This document shows positions 43,318-53,784 of a stretch of DNA of 64,000 bases, piece after piece. The stretch comes from Ciborinia camelliae (taxonomy: Eukaryota; Ascomycota; Leotiomycetes; Helotiales; Sclerotiniaceae). The position numbers and the translations under genes were made by a program. Location of the stretch: positions 1,716,299 through 1,780,298 of the forward strand of contig JANPYM010000011.1 in assembly GCA_025890175.1 (NCBI GenBank). Reading direction: 5' to 3'. The notes beneath the pieces were generated by a model. The model was not told where the DNA came from. It searched no databases and saw only the letters and a list, made by a program, of their open reading frames with translations. Each line of letters begins with the position of its first letter. The first letter of the stretch is position 1.

Positions 43318-45180
43318 ATGCCTGTTCAAAGAACCCTTTTCGGGAGACCGATCCCTCATGTTCCTCCTCGCCGCATGGCTGTTCTTCTCGGAACTATAGC
43401 AATTTTCGCTGTCATAACATTAGTCTTTACTCTTCCCAACTCGATACCATCAGGCCCATCACTCGGCAGATTCACAGATCATCGCATGTCATTACCAAAA
43501 CTCCCTAAACAATTATCTTCACCGAGTATCCTCAATCCTTTCCGACAAGCAGCACACGCTCCACCAGTTCAGAAGAATAGCACATATGGTGAATCAAAAT
43601 GGCATGCTAATTGGAACTGGCTCAGTCCATTTTCATCATCGGTGACACTAGACGAAAATCGATCGTTACTACCACCTCTTGCGGAACGTCCAACAATTTA
43701 TACATACTATGATCACACATTGGAAAAGAAAGACGAGTTGAAGGATGCGGAGAACGCGCTTCTGGTTACATGGAGAAGGGCATGGTGGGCACAAGGTTTC
43801 AAGCCCATAATTTTGAGTCCTGCAGAAGCCATGAACAATCCATTATATCCCGAATTACAACGACTTGGAGAAATCGATCCTTCTTTGAAAACCGATCTCA
43901 CCAGATGGTTAGCTTGGGAAAATATGGGGACTGGATTACTTTGCAATTATCTCACACTCCCAATGGGCCCTCATGAAGATCAAACCTTGAGTTATTTGAG
44001 AAGGGGAGAATATCCATCATTAACGAGATATGATGAAATGGGAAGTGGTATCTTTTCAGGATCAAAAGTGGATATCACAGCAGCTGTCAAATCAGCTTTG
44101 GCAAATTCGAATCTGAAAGATGCCAAAGATTTTATCAGCGCTGTACCAAAAGATACCTTCAAAATTGATCCTTCCCACGATTCTTTGGCCTTCTACCAGA
44201 TGAACATAATAGAGGAGAAATATCCACAAATTTCGAAGGAATTTGAAGGAAATAACGCAGCGGGTATGCAGCTTTTAAACAAGCTCATGGTATCTCATCT
44301 CCACCAAACCTGGCAAAATATCTTCACCAAGGGAATTTCAGTGGTCAAACCGGAACCAGAACATATGTCATATGTTATCGAGCCAGCTCTACAACTCGCT
44401 GAGTATCTTGCTCAGTGTCCCGAATCGCCAATGCCAGCATCGTGTCCTCCTAACCGGCCAAAATGCAAACCATGTGTTGCTTCATCTCCGATGACAATCA
44501 GCACTCCTGCTTTCTATCGCAATACCTCAGGCCTCTACACCATCGGAACTGTCCCCCATCCCTACACAATGGCCACATTGAGCAGCTTCCAAGAAACCAT
44601 TGATGTGCCATGGATCAGACGAAAGTCGACTCGCGATGCCTGGCTCTCAATTCTCGCCAAAGAACTCCTTGGTACAGGCGTTTCCGGCACCCCACGTATC
44701 ATAAAATTTAAGGAAGCAGTCGCAAGTCCACACGGAACATCGCATTCCCTCTGGCTCACAGCTGAAAAAGACATCCCCTCCGATCTCGACTGGCATTTCG
44801 GCTTCACCATCCCCCGCAACGCAACCGACACAGGAAAATCGGAAACCCCGGTTCCAGGACCAGAGCGTAGACCTAAACCCGTCCATGATCCAAAAGATGG
44901 ACCAATTCCAACCGACGAAGACAAAAAGAAGGAAGAATTCTTGTTGGAAAAAGCAAAGCTGTTTGGTGGGAGTCAGAAGGTTGAAGATTTAAAGATTAGG
45001 GGGGCGGTTGAGGCGTGGAGTTTAGCGGATACCGAAGCGTGGAGATTTGCGAGGGCATTTTTGGCGAGGAGTAGAGTGGAGAGGTTGAAGTGGGAAGAGG
45101 AAGAAAAGAAATATGCGGGTGGTGCGGGCGCGGAGAGGGGGAGAGAATCCGGATGGGGGAGGTGGTTTGATGATAAATAA
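43318..45180 (+). CDS. Type II membrane protein, glycosyltransferase-like
   Basis: A single exon encodes 620 aa from the ATG at 43318 (MPVQRTLFGRP). Upstream in-frame ATGs exist, but this one sits at the hydrophobic anchor's natural N-terminus. One transmembrane helix at residues 20-39 (MAVLLGTIAIFAVITLVFTL) follows basic residues, so the bulk should face the Golgi lumen. Residues about 145-220 read RPTIYTYYD, then ALLVTWRRAWWAQGFKPIIL, then RWLAWENMGTGLLCNYLTLPM. This resembles the nucleotide-sugar-binding half of GT-A proteins, in which the last segment normally has a DxD; here that motif is not evident. A CPPNRPKCKPC cluster (C376, C383, C386) follows. Conserved fungal protein; enzymatic activity is unproven. 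Confidence 0.7.
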   Translation: MPVQRTLFGRPIPHVPPRRMAVLLGTIAIFAVITLVFTLPNSIPSGPSLGRFTDHRMSLPKLPKQLSSPSILNPFRQAAHAPPVQKNSTYGESKWHANWNWLSPFSSSVTLDENRSLLPPLAERPTIYTYYDHTLEKKDELKDAENALLVTWRRAWWAQGFKPIILSPAEAMNNPLYPELQRLGEIDPSLKTDLTRWLAWENMGTGLLCNYLTLPMGPHEDQTLSYLRRGEYPSLTRYDEMGSGIFSGSKVDITAAVKSALANSNLKDAKDFISAVPKDTFKIDPSHDSLAFYQMNIIEEKYPQISKEFEGNNAAGMQLLNKLMVSHLHQTWQNIFTKGISVVKPEPEHMSYVIEPALQLAEYLAQCPESPMPASCPPNRPKCKPCVASSPMTISTPAFYRNTSGLYTIGTVPHPYTMATLSSFQETIDVPWIRRKSTRDAWLSILAKELLGTGVSGTPRIIKFKEAVASPHGTSHSLWLTAEKDIPSDLDWHFGFTIPRNATDTGKSETPVPGPERRPKPVHDPKDGPIPTDEDKKKEEFLLEKAKLFGGSQKVEDLKIRGAVEAWSLADTEAWRFARAFLARSRVERLKWEEEEKKYAGGAGAERGRESGWGRWFDDK

Positions 45181-45212
45181 ATTTTCATGAGAATATGCAT
45201 GGGGAAAGATGT

Positions 45213-45475
45213 CTTGAGTGGATGGATGGATGGATGGATGAACGGATGGATGTATGGATGTATACAAACATGTCTTTGATGTTTCATGCGTTTAAGCGGG
45301 GCGACATGTGTATTTGATTTTTCTCTGTACAATGGGTAGGTAGGTAGGACGATATGGAAAATATCACTTGGAGTTTTATGGGTTGTGTATAGCATCTGTA
45401 CATCAATATTAATATCAAAATCAAAATCAAAGCCAAGATCACATCACATCACATCACATCACATCATTGGCGAAA
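45213..45475. repeat. GGAT tetramer and ATCAC pentamer tracts
   Basis: A (GGAT)n tract with substitutions at about 45219-45262, and (ATCAC)n at about 45440-45466, lie in the 3' flank of the membrane-protein gene. The same ATCAC pentamer recurs at 50405-50470 and 54220-54240. Confidence 0.8.
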
Positions 45476-45797
45476 CTTCTCTCATCGTTATCTCTTCTCA
45501 TCTTCTCTTTTCGTTTTGGGAATAGGTAGGAAAACTTGGTATGTTTTTTCGATTGAGTGATTTAATTAATCCATAGCAAAAGATCCAACCCGCCCGCCCG
45601 CCCCCCCCTTTTTTTCTCTCCCACCAACGGGATGTTAAAATCCCCCAATTTACCATACCATACCATACCATACCGTACCGTATCTATCTAGGTAGGTAGG
45701 TGGGTACCATAAATCGCAATGCAGTAAGTAATAAGTATCCTGTTGAAGGATAAAAGAAAGAAAGAAAGAAAGAAAGAATGAACAAACACAAGGAAAT

Positions 45798-45807
45798 NNN
45801 NNNNNNN
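45798..45807. other. Assembly gap (10 N)
   Basis: Ten N bases lie between an AAAG tract and a C-rich homopolymer, just downstream of the SET-domain gene. Simple repeats on both sides probably caused the break. The true length is unknown. Confidence 0.97.
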
Positions 45808-45844
45808 CTTCCCCCCCGTCCCCCCAAAAAGGTAAATTATCCAT

Positions 45845-46851
45845 CTACAAAGTATCTCCACCCATCTCCCCGCTCATCTCCCTACTCGTTACGCCTCTCC
45901 GTCCGTGGATTTGGATTTCTGTTTGGGTTTCTCTTGGGATTTCTCTTGGGATTTCTCTTTGGACGTTGGGGTTTCCTTGGTTTGCGTTTGCGTTTGCGTT
46001 TCCGTTTCCGTTTCCGTTTCTATTGATGGTTTCTAGGTTTCCATTTCCTTCTCGTTCTCGTTGTCGTTCTTCCCCTCCTTCTTCATTTTTCACCACATTC
46101 ATCTTCCCATTCCTATTCCCATTCCCATTCCCAACCCCATTCTCCCTCCTCTCCTTCCTCTCCCTCTCCTCCAACCCCCGTCTCACATGCGCACTCAACC
46201 ATTTCCCCTCCAGATCCCTCGGGTTCATCTGTCCGGCGCCCGAGATCTCGCCTACGCACGAGGGCGTCGCGCACGCGCAGGGAAACGGCTGCGACATGTG
46301 CCATTCGGTCGAGGGGTAGAAGAATGTTAGTTCGGTGCCCGGGGTGAGGCCGTGTTGCGTGGTTAGGATCGTTTGGTTTTGCGGGTCGAATATCTAGGGG
46401 TGGAGGGGTTAGATGAGGTGGGGGAGAAGAGGGGGGGAAGAGGAGGGGAGGGGAAGGGGAAGAGGGAGGGACGCACAAGAGATGGTTCGCAGGAATGATT
46501 GATGTATAATAAATCCGAATTGAGATTTAGATGCGTGTTTGTATCGGTCTGGACGGTTGCGTATGTAGCTTCGGGGGCTGGTGTACAAGGGGGGGAACTC
46601 CTAGGTTTACATTATTAGTCTCTTGAAGAATAGAGTCATGATTCGGGTGTGAAATTAGGTGGGAAGTTAGGGGTGAAAAAGAAGAATCGGGGAGGAAAAT
46701 ATATATATACCATTTTGGCAAAGATAGCAAAGGGCGGAAGTGTCACTCTGGAGATGGATTTTGTGGTATACCCATTTTCATCCTCGCCGTAGATTACTTC
46801 TTGGATTTCGGGGTGCGAGGGTTGGGGCCAGAAGGGTTTGACGGGTGCCAT
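45845..46851 (-). CDS. SET-domain protein with apparent homopolymer frameshift
   Basis: Three exons (46851-46711, 46600-46477, 46393-45845) give about 270 aa if one base in exon 2 is ignored. Exon 1 ends LPPFAIFAKM. Exon 2 has the SET core YATVQTDTNTHLNLNSDLLYINHSCEPSL, with the invariant NHSC. Exon 3 adds LTPGTELTFFYPSTEW, typical of the SET end (ELTFFYPSTEW), and a cysteine cluster C-A-C-x4-C (CACATPSC), then a low-complexity Asn/Gly/Glu tail. Exon 2 starts after a clear CCTAG acceptor in frame with exon 1 (EFPP), but a run of seven C at 46589-46595 (G on plus) puts the rest one base out; six would keep the frame. Family members are small fungal SET proteins of unknown substrate. Either a homopolymer error or a very recent null allele. 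Confidence 0.7.
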
Positions 46852-48219
46852 GGTTTTTGGGGTGATGGGTTGTGTTGGATTGGATGGGTCGTGTTGATGT
46901 AATGTACCTAGATGTTGGGGGGAATTGGAAGTTCCGGATTGGGAAATACTGAGGATATATATGTGCGGGGTCTGGGTGATGAGATTGCTGGTTCAATGGA
47001 GTGGGTGTGATTCTTTCAAGATAGATGATGGAGAATGTAGGATTCCTTCTGGAGATAGAGAATGTCTATTGTATTCTTTTTGAATCGTATAAAGGAGAAA
47101 GAAAAGAGGTGGAAGAGAAAGAGAAACAGATACAGAGACAGTTCTTACTTAACACATGCCAATCAACCTACCTTTTGAAAGCTTTCGTCCCGGACGGACC
47201 TGCCTACCACTAGCTATTAGCTCTTAGCTAGCTGGCTTACCTGACCTACCCTCGTTCACCGGCCAGAAGGATCTTTTCCCGTCCCTTCTCTGATGTGATG
47301 GATGTTTCCATAAACGTGACATAACACAAATGACACATCTTACACCTCTCGTCCAGTAGGAGATATGACTCTGTCCCTCATGTGAACCATAATAAATGGA
47401 AGTAACAAAGCCTTACGAGGAAGACGCATGGGAATGTAAGGTACCCGCCTTTTCGCGGGGTAGAGCTTTGAACCGAGGTATCTTCAGATGGGATGGATGA
47501 GGAGGAATGGAAGAATGGATGATCCATGGTGGGGCAGGTGAGGTCGTGTTTAGCAAGACTTTCCTTCCTGGTCCCGAGAAAGGTGGTTTGAGGAAATGAA
47601 AGGGGGGCTGTTGAGGATACATTTGTTGCCTTTCCAGATGCAGCCTGCATGTTACCTATGTCTCTCGGTGCAAAAGAGGGGTAGGATCATATGCGTTGTT
47701 TGCCAAATGAAGGGGTACAATATGTATTACGTAAGCACTCTACATCACGGGCATCTCGAGTATCAGAATATCTCGGATCTTGGCATTCATGTCATGTACC
47801 CGTTTTGATCTTTTGATTCTTCTCATCTGATTTGAGTGCTCAGGGAAAGGAAAGGACAGCAGCTCACAACATTTGAGGATTCAAATCGAGATACCTAGAG
47901 TATAACTTGATATCTGGTGCACTACAGGTAATGATCTCGAGTGACGTTATTTCGGAGAAGAGCTCCTGTCAACTTGAATGCATACCTAACCTTATGCAAA
48001 CCAAAAATTGCAGGATATGATATTTATATTATACACAAGGTGATCGATGTAGGTATCTAAAATGAAATCAGGCATTTGAAAGATAACTTTGATTTCTCCT
48101 TCTACTTTTCTCTCTTCCATATTCCTCTTAACAAATTTACTACTTCACTTCCTCATTTACTCCCATATCCCTCAAGATCATTACAGTAGCTACCCGACTA
48201 CAGAATCAGAACAGCAACT
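46852..48219. other. Intergenic, no gene recognised
   Basis: Promoter of the SET gene, then sequence with only short open frames. A minus-strand 90-codon frame at 47378-47650 lacks any motif. Confidence 0.45.
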
Positions 48220-49157
48220 ATGGAAATCATAAAGGCAAGTAATTACCACACCCCCATTCTACCAAACGCTTTTAACAATCCATAGTTAGGAATGATAGGA
48301 GCCGGTTCAATGGGCGGAGCAAATAACGCCTCTCCTTGCCGAAAATTGCATCTCAGTCTATCCAAGATCCCTCCTCTACCGTCGATTCTCTCATCCAATC
48401 CGCCCAAAACCAAAACATCACCACTGGAACCCTATCCAAACACACCGAATATAAATCCCTATGTGATTCTCTATCCTCCCCAAAAGTCATCTTCTTTTCC
48501 TTGTCTCATGGATCAGTAGGCGATACTGTTATTGATGGACTCTATCCATATCTCAAAAAAGGAGATATAATAATCGATTGTTCCAACGAAAACCGGCTCA
48601 ATACTCAACGAAGACAGGGGAAATTAGTTGCACAAGGTGTATACTACGTAGGACGCGGTGTATCTGGTGGTTATCAAGCTGCACTACGAGGACATAGTAT
48701 GTGTCCGGGTGGTTAAGAAAAGCCCTAGAGATCGTTCTTCCTTTATTGGAAAAATGACCGCGAAAGCTGGGGATGGTACACTATGTGTAGCGAGGATTGG
48801 AGAGGGTGGTGCGGGTCATTATGTCAAGATGATTCATAATGGGATTGAACATTGATAAGTGCAATAAGCGAAGCATGGACGTTTATGAATAAAAATTTGG
48901 GTGATGAGATAGGGAAGGGATTTAAGAAGTGGTCTTCTAAGGGTGAATTGGTATGTTTTCAAGTCTCTACCATTTGTCAAGAAAGATTGATACAATCGAT
49001 GAACATACGATATCTATGCCAACACAAGGAGAAAAACACCTCCCTCATAAAAGTCAGCGCAGACATCTGCGAACAAAAAGATAAATCCAGCAATCACGTC
49101 CTAGCCGACCTCCTAGACGACGTACAAGATAAAATTGTCCAAGACATCGCCGGATAA
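48220..49157 (+). pseudogene. 6-phosphogluconate dehydrogenase-like pseudogene
   Basis: A start ATG at 48220 is followed by an intron with a GC donor (GCAAGT), ending CCATAG at 48286. The sequence then reads LGMIGAGSMGG, the Rossmann glycine motif of 6PGDH/HIBADH proteins. A frameshift near 48325 moves the reading to SLSHGSVGDTVIDGLYPYLKKGDIIIDCSNE, then GRGVSGGYQAALRGHSMCPGG, the 6PGDH substrate signature (usually GVSGGEEGAR.GPS.MPGG). Further frameshifts occur at about 48713 and about 48855; between them is GGAGHYVKMIHNGIE, the catalytic Lys-containing motif. A last piece near 49050 resembles SADICEQKD and ends at an IVQDIAG stretch. The C-terminal dimer domain beyond this is missing. At least three breaks and truncation indicate a decayed copy, probably of a paralogue of GND1. 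Confidence 0.85.
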
Positions 49158-49872
49158 GACACGAGAATCCAGTTCCACACGCAAGCCACATCTCTGCACA
49201 CCCACTCTCTCCAGCGCCCACGACCTACCTCCACATCATATCCGCCTATCGACGACATCGCCAACACTTCCACGATTCCTTCCAGCCCTTTAAAACCAAG
49301 ATCAGAGATCAGACATCAAGAGAAAAAGAAAAAGAAAACTCCCATCAAGCACATAAAAATAGCAGTTTACATCACCAACTTGGCTTCGTATGGATGTTCA
49401 AGAATTGATCGCATGTGTAGTGATTATCGATCGATAATGCTCATTTGCTAATAATAAATATATGGAATGTCGGGTTTGCAAATATCGTTGGGAGCGGAAG
49501 CCCGGGTTGGATTGTTGTTTCGTGGGGTTAGGTCTCTTTATTTTTCTCTTGCATCTACATCATCACCCTTCTAACAAAAAGTTTTCTCCCCCTCAACGAA
49601 AAGTTTCCCCCCCTGTAAGAGAATCGTCCTAAAGGTAAAGGGAGTGAAATAATATAATATAATGTCAGCACGCCGAGTATCTAGGTCTAGGTCTCGGTCT
49701 CGGTCTCAGTATCGTATCGAGATAACTTTGGAATGGGTATATCGTATTTGACATTTGATATTTGATATTTGATATTTGATATTTGAAATATAGTGGGGAT
49801 ATGAATGTGGAGTTGCAGATTGCAGACGCGGTTTTAGGAGGGGGAGGTGGAGTTGGAGGGTTTGGGATAGGG

Positions 49873-49986
49873 GATGAGGGGGGAGGGATGAGGGGGGAGG
49901 GATGAGGGGGGAGGGATGAGGGGGAGGGATGAGGGGGAGGGATGAGGGGGGAGGGATGAGGGGGGAGGGATGAGGGGGGAGGGAGG
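49873..49986. repeat. G-rich 14-15-bp minisatellite
   Basis: About eight tandem copies of GATGAGGGGGGAGGG occur with one-base variation in G-run length. Closely spaced runs of three to six G on the plus strand make it a candidate G-quadruplex former. Confidence 0.85.
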
Positions 49987-50155
49987 TACTTATGTTTGAT
50001 TGATTGATTGATTGATTGATTGATAGTAAGTGTGTGGATGAGGAGGAGATGGTGATGGGGAGTGATGGGGAGATGGTGATGGGGAGTGGGGGCTTGATGG
50101 AACGGGGTTTGATAGTTTGATATGATATAATATGGGCTTGGTTTGATAAAAAGAG

Positions 50156-50160
<5 letters not shown>

Positions 50161-50200
<40 letters not shown>

Positions 50201-50470
50201 ACATAACAATGCCACCACTCTTATACATACACCATATATAAGTAAAACCAATTTCACAGATAAAAATTTTGTATATTGAGATCATTAACAATGACTCCCT
50301 CGTCTTTTACACTCTAGATAGATATCGAAATAGATATATAGATACCTAGATACCTAGATAGATATTTACGTTGAACGTGTTGATCCATTGATCTCTATTT
50401 GAATGATTAGCATCACATCATATCACATCATATCATATCACATCACATCACATCACATCACATCACATAT
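50161..50470. repeat. (CT)n tract and ATCAC pentamers
   Basis: A CT dinucleotide tract of about 19 units spans 50159-50197. ATCAC/ATCAT pentamers run from about 50408 to 50468. The translated Arg-Glu frame across the CT tract is an artefact. Confidence 0.85.
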
Positions 50471-50554
50471 CCGATAAAACGGACAATAAAAGAAGAGAGA
50501 ACACATACTCAGACAAATCCGCAACACTCTCCACCATCATCTAAGTCCCATGAT

Positions 50555-50926
50555 TCACAACCAAAATACTGATTCTCCCCATCCATCGTCTCCATGGCAT
50601 AGAGTATTGCTTGCGACGGCACGACCAATTCCACCATCTCCACCGGTGATTAAAGCCTTCTTGTCCTTGAGTTTGCCGGCCGCGAGATACGGCTGATATC
50701 CACCATCGTCGGCTGGAAGGTGATCGTTGATGGCTTCTTTTGGTAACGAGGTTTGTTTGCCTGGTGTGGATGATTGGTGGGAAACGGGTGGTTGGTGATC
50801 TGTGAGATGCATCGTTAGTTTATCGAATAATATTGATGTTTAGATGAGCTGTTTAGCTGGAGGGAAATCTTCTCGAAGGGGAATATCTAACGTACCCTGT
50901 TCGAAGTGACCTTTATCGACAGACAT
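50555..50926 (-). pseudogene. 5' fragment of a short-chain dehydrogenase/reductase
   Basis: Exon 1 (50926-50896, MSVDKGHFEQ) is joined by a GTACGT...CACAG intron to an exon starting at 50799. That exon reads PADDGGYQPYLAAGKLKDKKALITGGDGGIGRAVA, the N-terminal NAD(P)-binding motif TGxxxGIG of SDRs, preceded by the linker typical of glucose/ribitol-dehydrogenase-like fungal SDRs. After that motif the frame runs into unrelated residues; a shifted frame continues for a few codons and then homology stops. The catalytic Ser-Tyr-Lys region is absent. This is a truncated relic of about 85 codons whose promoter side is still intact. Confidence 0.7.
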
Positions 50927-52656
50927 ATTTAGCTGTTCGAGTGGGGTTGGTCGAGTAGATTTGATAGATTGAAGTTGATGAGATGATAGAAGAGGATTTT
51001 TAAGTAGACGAAAGACGGTTGGTTGGTTTATGGGAATAAAATTCTCAACCAATTCACGCAGAACTTCATGTTTTCTTATATTTAACTGTTGTTGTATGAT
51101 GTAGGTAGAATAGGTAGAATAGGTAGAGTAAGTAGGTACTTCCAAGAAAGCTGTTTGACGATACTTGATTCAAAGGGGGACCAAATGTTCCGATGGACCC
51201 ATCGAGCCTTTATATAAAAAGGATTGACTGGGTTAGTTGATACCATTATGAAATATGAGATCAATGCTTCAATGCTTGATACTCAATGGAGGGGTTAGCT
51301 CCTGTGGATTTCCGCCTCTTTGCCCTTTTGAGACGAAAACCCGATGATGTACAGAGGGTTTATGGTAGTATAACGGTGGCTATGATGAATGAGGCAAGAG
51401 TCCAGAAAGTCCAAATTGAACTTGAAGTTTGTATGGAGCATATGGAGCTCAAAGGCAGGTTAATGTCAGAGCAGAGGTCTTTTAGTTCCTCATCGAGGGG
51501 TCGATCCGGAAGTCATTGCCGAAAACTCGGTTAGCAATGCAGTGCTGCACGATAAATAAATGCTTGGCCCCGTTGATCGTTGATCAAAGCAACGATGAAC
51601 ATCGAAAACTCCATCTGAATTCATGGGATGGGTATTTGAAATCCCAATCATGAATAAGTTATTAAAAGATGAAGGTATCTCTTTATCATTTTTATAATTT
51701 TCCTTCATTGCGACAACGATTTGACAGAGAAGAGGTTTTATACTGGTCTGGTGTAAGTCATGATAGCACTGGGAGTACCACATACCTGTCTCCTACTCCA
51801 GACCTACAAGATATCTTGTACTCCGCCGGCATTGAATAGCCATTATCATGATTCAAATACTCACTCTGGTGTCTATATACTATAGACTTATAAGGTCAAT
51901 ATCTCTCGTGTAGTCATGAGTTCGTATCCAGTCCTAAGTTGCTATTGTTGAGAGAGGAAGGGAGAAGGTACTTCCATTGCGAACAATTCCTCATGGGCTG
52001 AAATCTTCTTGGAGTATGACATTCCCAGTCGTTGAACAGGCCAAGTCCAAGTTTTCATTCTTTTCCTTTGCTTTTACCATATCCTGCCAGCTTCTCTATT
52101 TGTACATTTTACTTTGTTTTGTAAACGGAAAAGGCAACAAAACATATCTACCTATGAATTGGTTCATGCACGAGCCACATATATATATATCTTTCAGCAC
52201 AGCCACAATGACTCGACTGAAACCTCCTTTACGTCATTCGCGATATCAAGAAATCAAGTTTTCCTCTTCTCTTCGATGTTTACGGAAATCAGAAAATTTA
52301 CAAATCATATTGAGCCACAGTACCTTGGAAATTATTTCAGTTGCTGAGCCACACAAGTACCGTCAGCCAAGACTATTTTCCCCAGCATTTGAAACCTGAT
52401 TTGCATACACAATATATCCAAATAAGACATCTCCTCTCCTCCCATTCGTGTGAAATTCCCAATACCAACTGACTGACCAGGGTTTCATACTTGATATTTA
52501 CTTATCAGATTGACCCGACAGCTCAGCTCCACCGTCATATGTGTACATCACTACCGAGTGAATCCCAATATCACAATAATCACCACATCAAACTTCCCAG
52601 TTTGAGAGTATCAGTACCACCCTCCTCTCCATAATTTCTTATAAAGACTTTCTAAA
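50927..52656. other. Intergenic, no gene recognised
   Basis: Includes the upstream region of the SDR relic with GTAGAATAG repeats near 51100-51130. A 140-codon plus-strand frame at 51977-52399 has no recognisable motif. From about 52430 a CA-rich leader leads into the gene at 52657. Confidence 0.4.
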
Positions 52657-53661
52657 ATGTCCCCTCCTGTTTCCATACCCATCCCATTAACATCATCTTC
52701 TCAAACTCAAATCGTACCCAAGATTAAAGACGACTCCCAATTACCAGATAAAGCAACACTGAGAACTCTCTCTTCATTTATTAAAAGTTATCATAACACT
52801 CCTATTCAATCTACTACTGAAATACCATTACAATCTACACCTACTACTACTACAACTTCACAAACTCCACCTCAGACTCTCCACCAAAACCAACCTCAGA
52901 CTCCAACTCCAACTACTACCCACCAAAACCAACCTCAAAACCAACCTCCACCTCCACCTCACCCTCAACCCCCAGATCCAACCCCAACCCCAATTCCCAA
53001 AATGGCCCACACAACCACAACCGTAACCACACGACCATCCTTCTTCTCCCGTCTCCGCGGCGGCAAAACCCACCATCGCACCTATGAGAATTCCACCCAC
53101 GGAACCCATCACCATCACAACCAGGCCGGCAGCACCACGACCGGAACCCGTCGTCAACGAACATGGGGACGACGCACGGCGGCTGCGCAACCTGCCCATC
53201 ATCATCATCAGCGCAAACCAAGCGTTGGGGATAAGATTAGTGGGGCGATGATGAAGTTGAGGGGAAGCTTGATGAGGAGACCGGGTTTGAAGGTTAGTTG
53301 AATGTTTTTTGGGGGTTTTGGGTTTTTGAATATGCATTTTATTGGATTGGATTGGAGACCGGGATTTTATTTGATATTCCGTTTATTTTCCCGTGTTGAG
53401 ATATATATCGCCTTTCAACCTTCACATTTCAACTTCCATATTTCATTCCATTCCATTTCATCTCATCACCCCCCACCATATTGCATCTTGCAACTTCCAT
53501 CATCAAACTTGCACCCCCCCCCCTTTTTCCTCCTCTTCCCCCAACTATCCAACAACGCCTTCTACCCAGCCTATACTAACACCCCCCCACCATAGGCAGC
53601 AGGAACCCGAAGAATGAGAGGAACCGATGGAAAGGGTAGTCATCACGTTACTGCATACTAG
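52657..53661 (+). CDS. Small basic His/Thr-rich conserved fungal protein
   Basis: Two exons (52657-53292 and 53596-53661) encode 233 aa. The GTTAGT...CATAG intron is 303 nt, long for this window, and splices in phase to a short last exon ending GTRRMRGTDGKGSHHVTAY. The first 115 residues are Pro/Thr/Gln low complexity. A second in-frame ATG at 53002 in excellent context (AAAATGGCC) begins MAHTTTTVTTRPSFFSRLRGGK, the start I would expect from related fungal proteins, giving a 118-aa form. The conserved part continues with a GDKISGAMMKLRGSLMRRPGLK block joined to the last exon. I recognise it only as a small basic fungal protein; function unknown. Two start sites could give two isoforms. Confidence 0.6.
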
Positions 53662-53784
53662 ATCAGATCATTAATGTCTACATCTACATCTACATCTACA
53701 TTTTAGTAGCATAGCAGACCAGAGCAGAAGTAGAAACTTCTATTTTCTTTACTTTATCTTACCTACTTTACCTTACCTTTAAGA

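Larger units (their letters stand above)
49158..50554. other. Intergenic, repeat-rich
   Basis: Contains TTTGATA repeats (49750-49790), the G-rich minisatellite, a GATT tetramer tract (50000-50023), a CT dinucleotide tract and ATCAC pentamers, listed separately. No gene is supportable. Confidence 0.6.
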
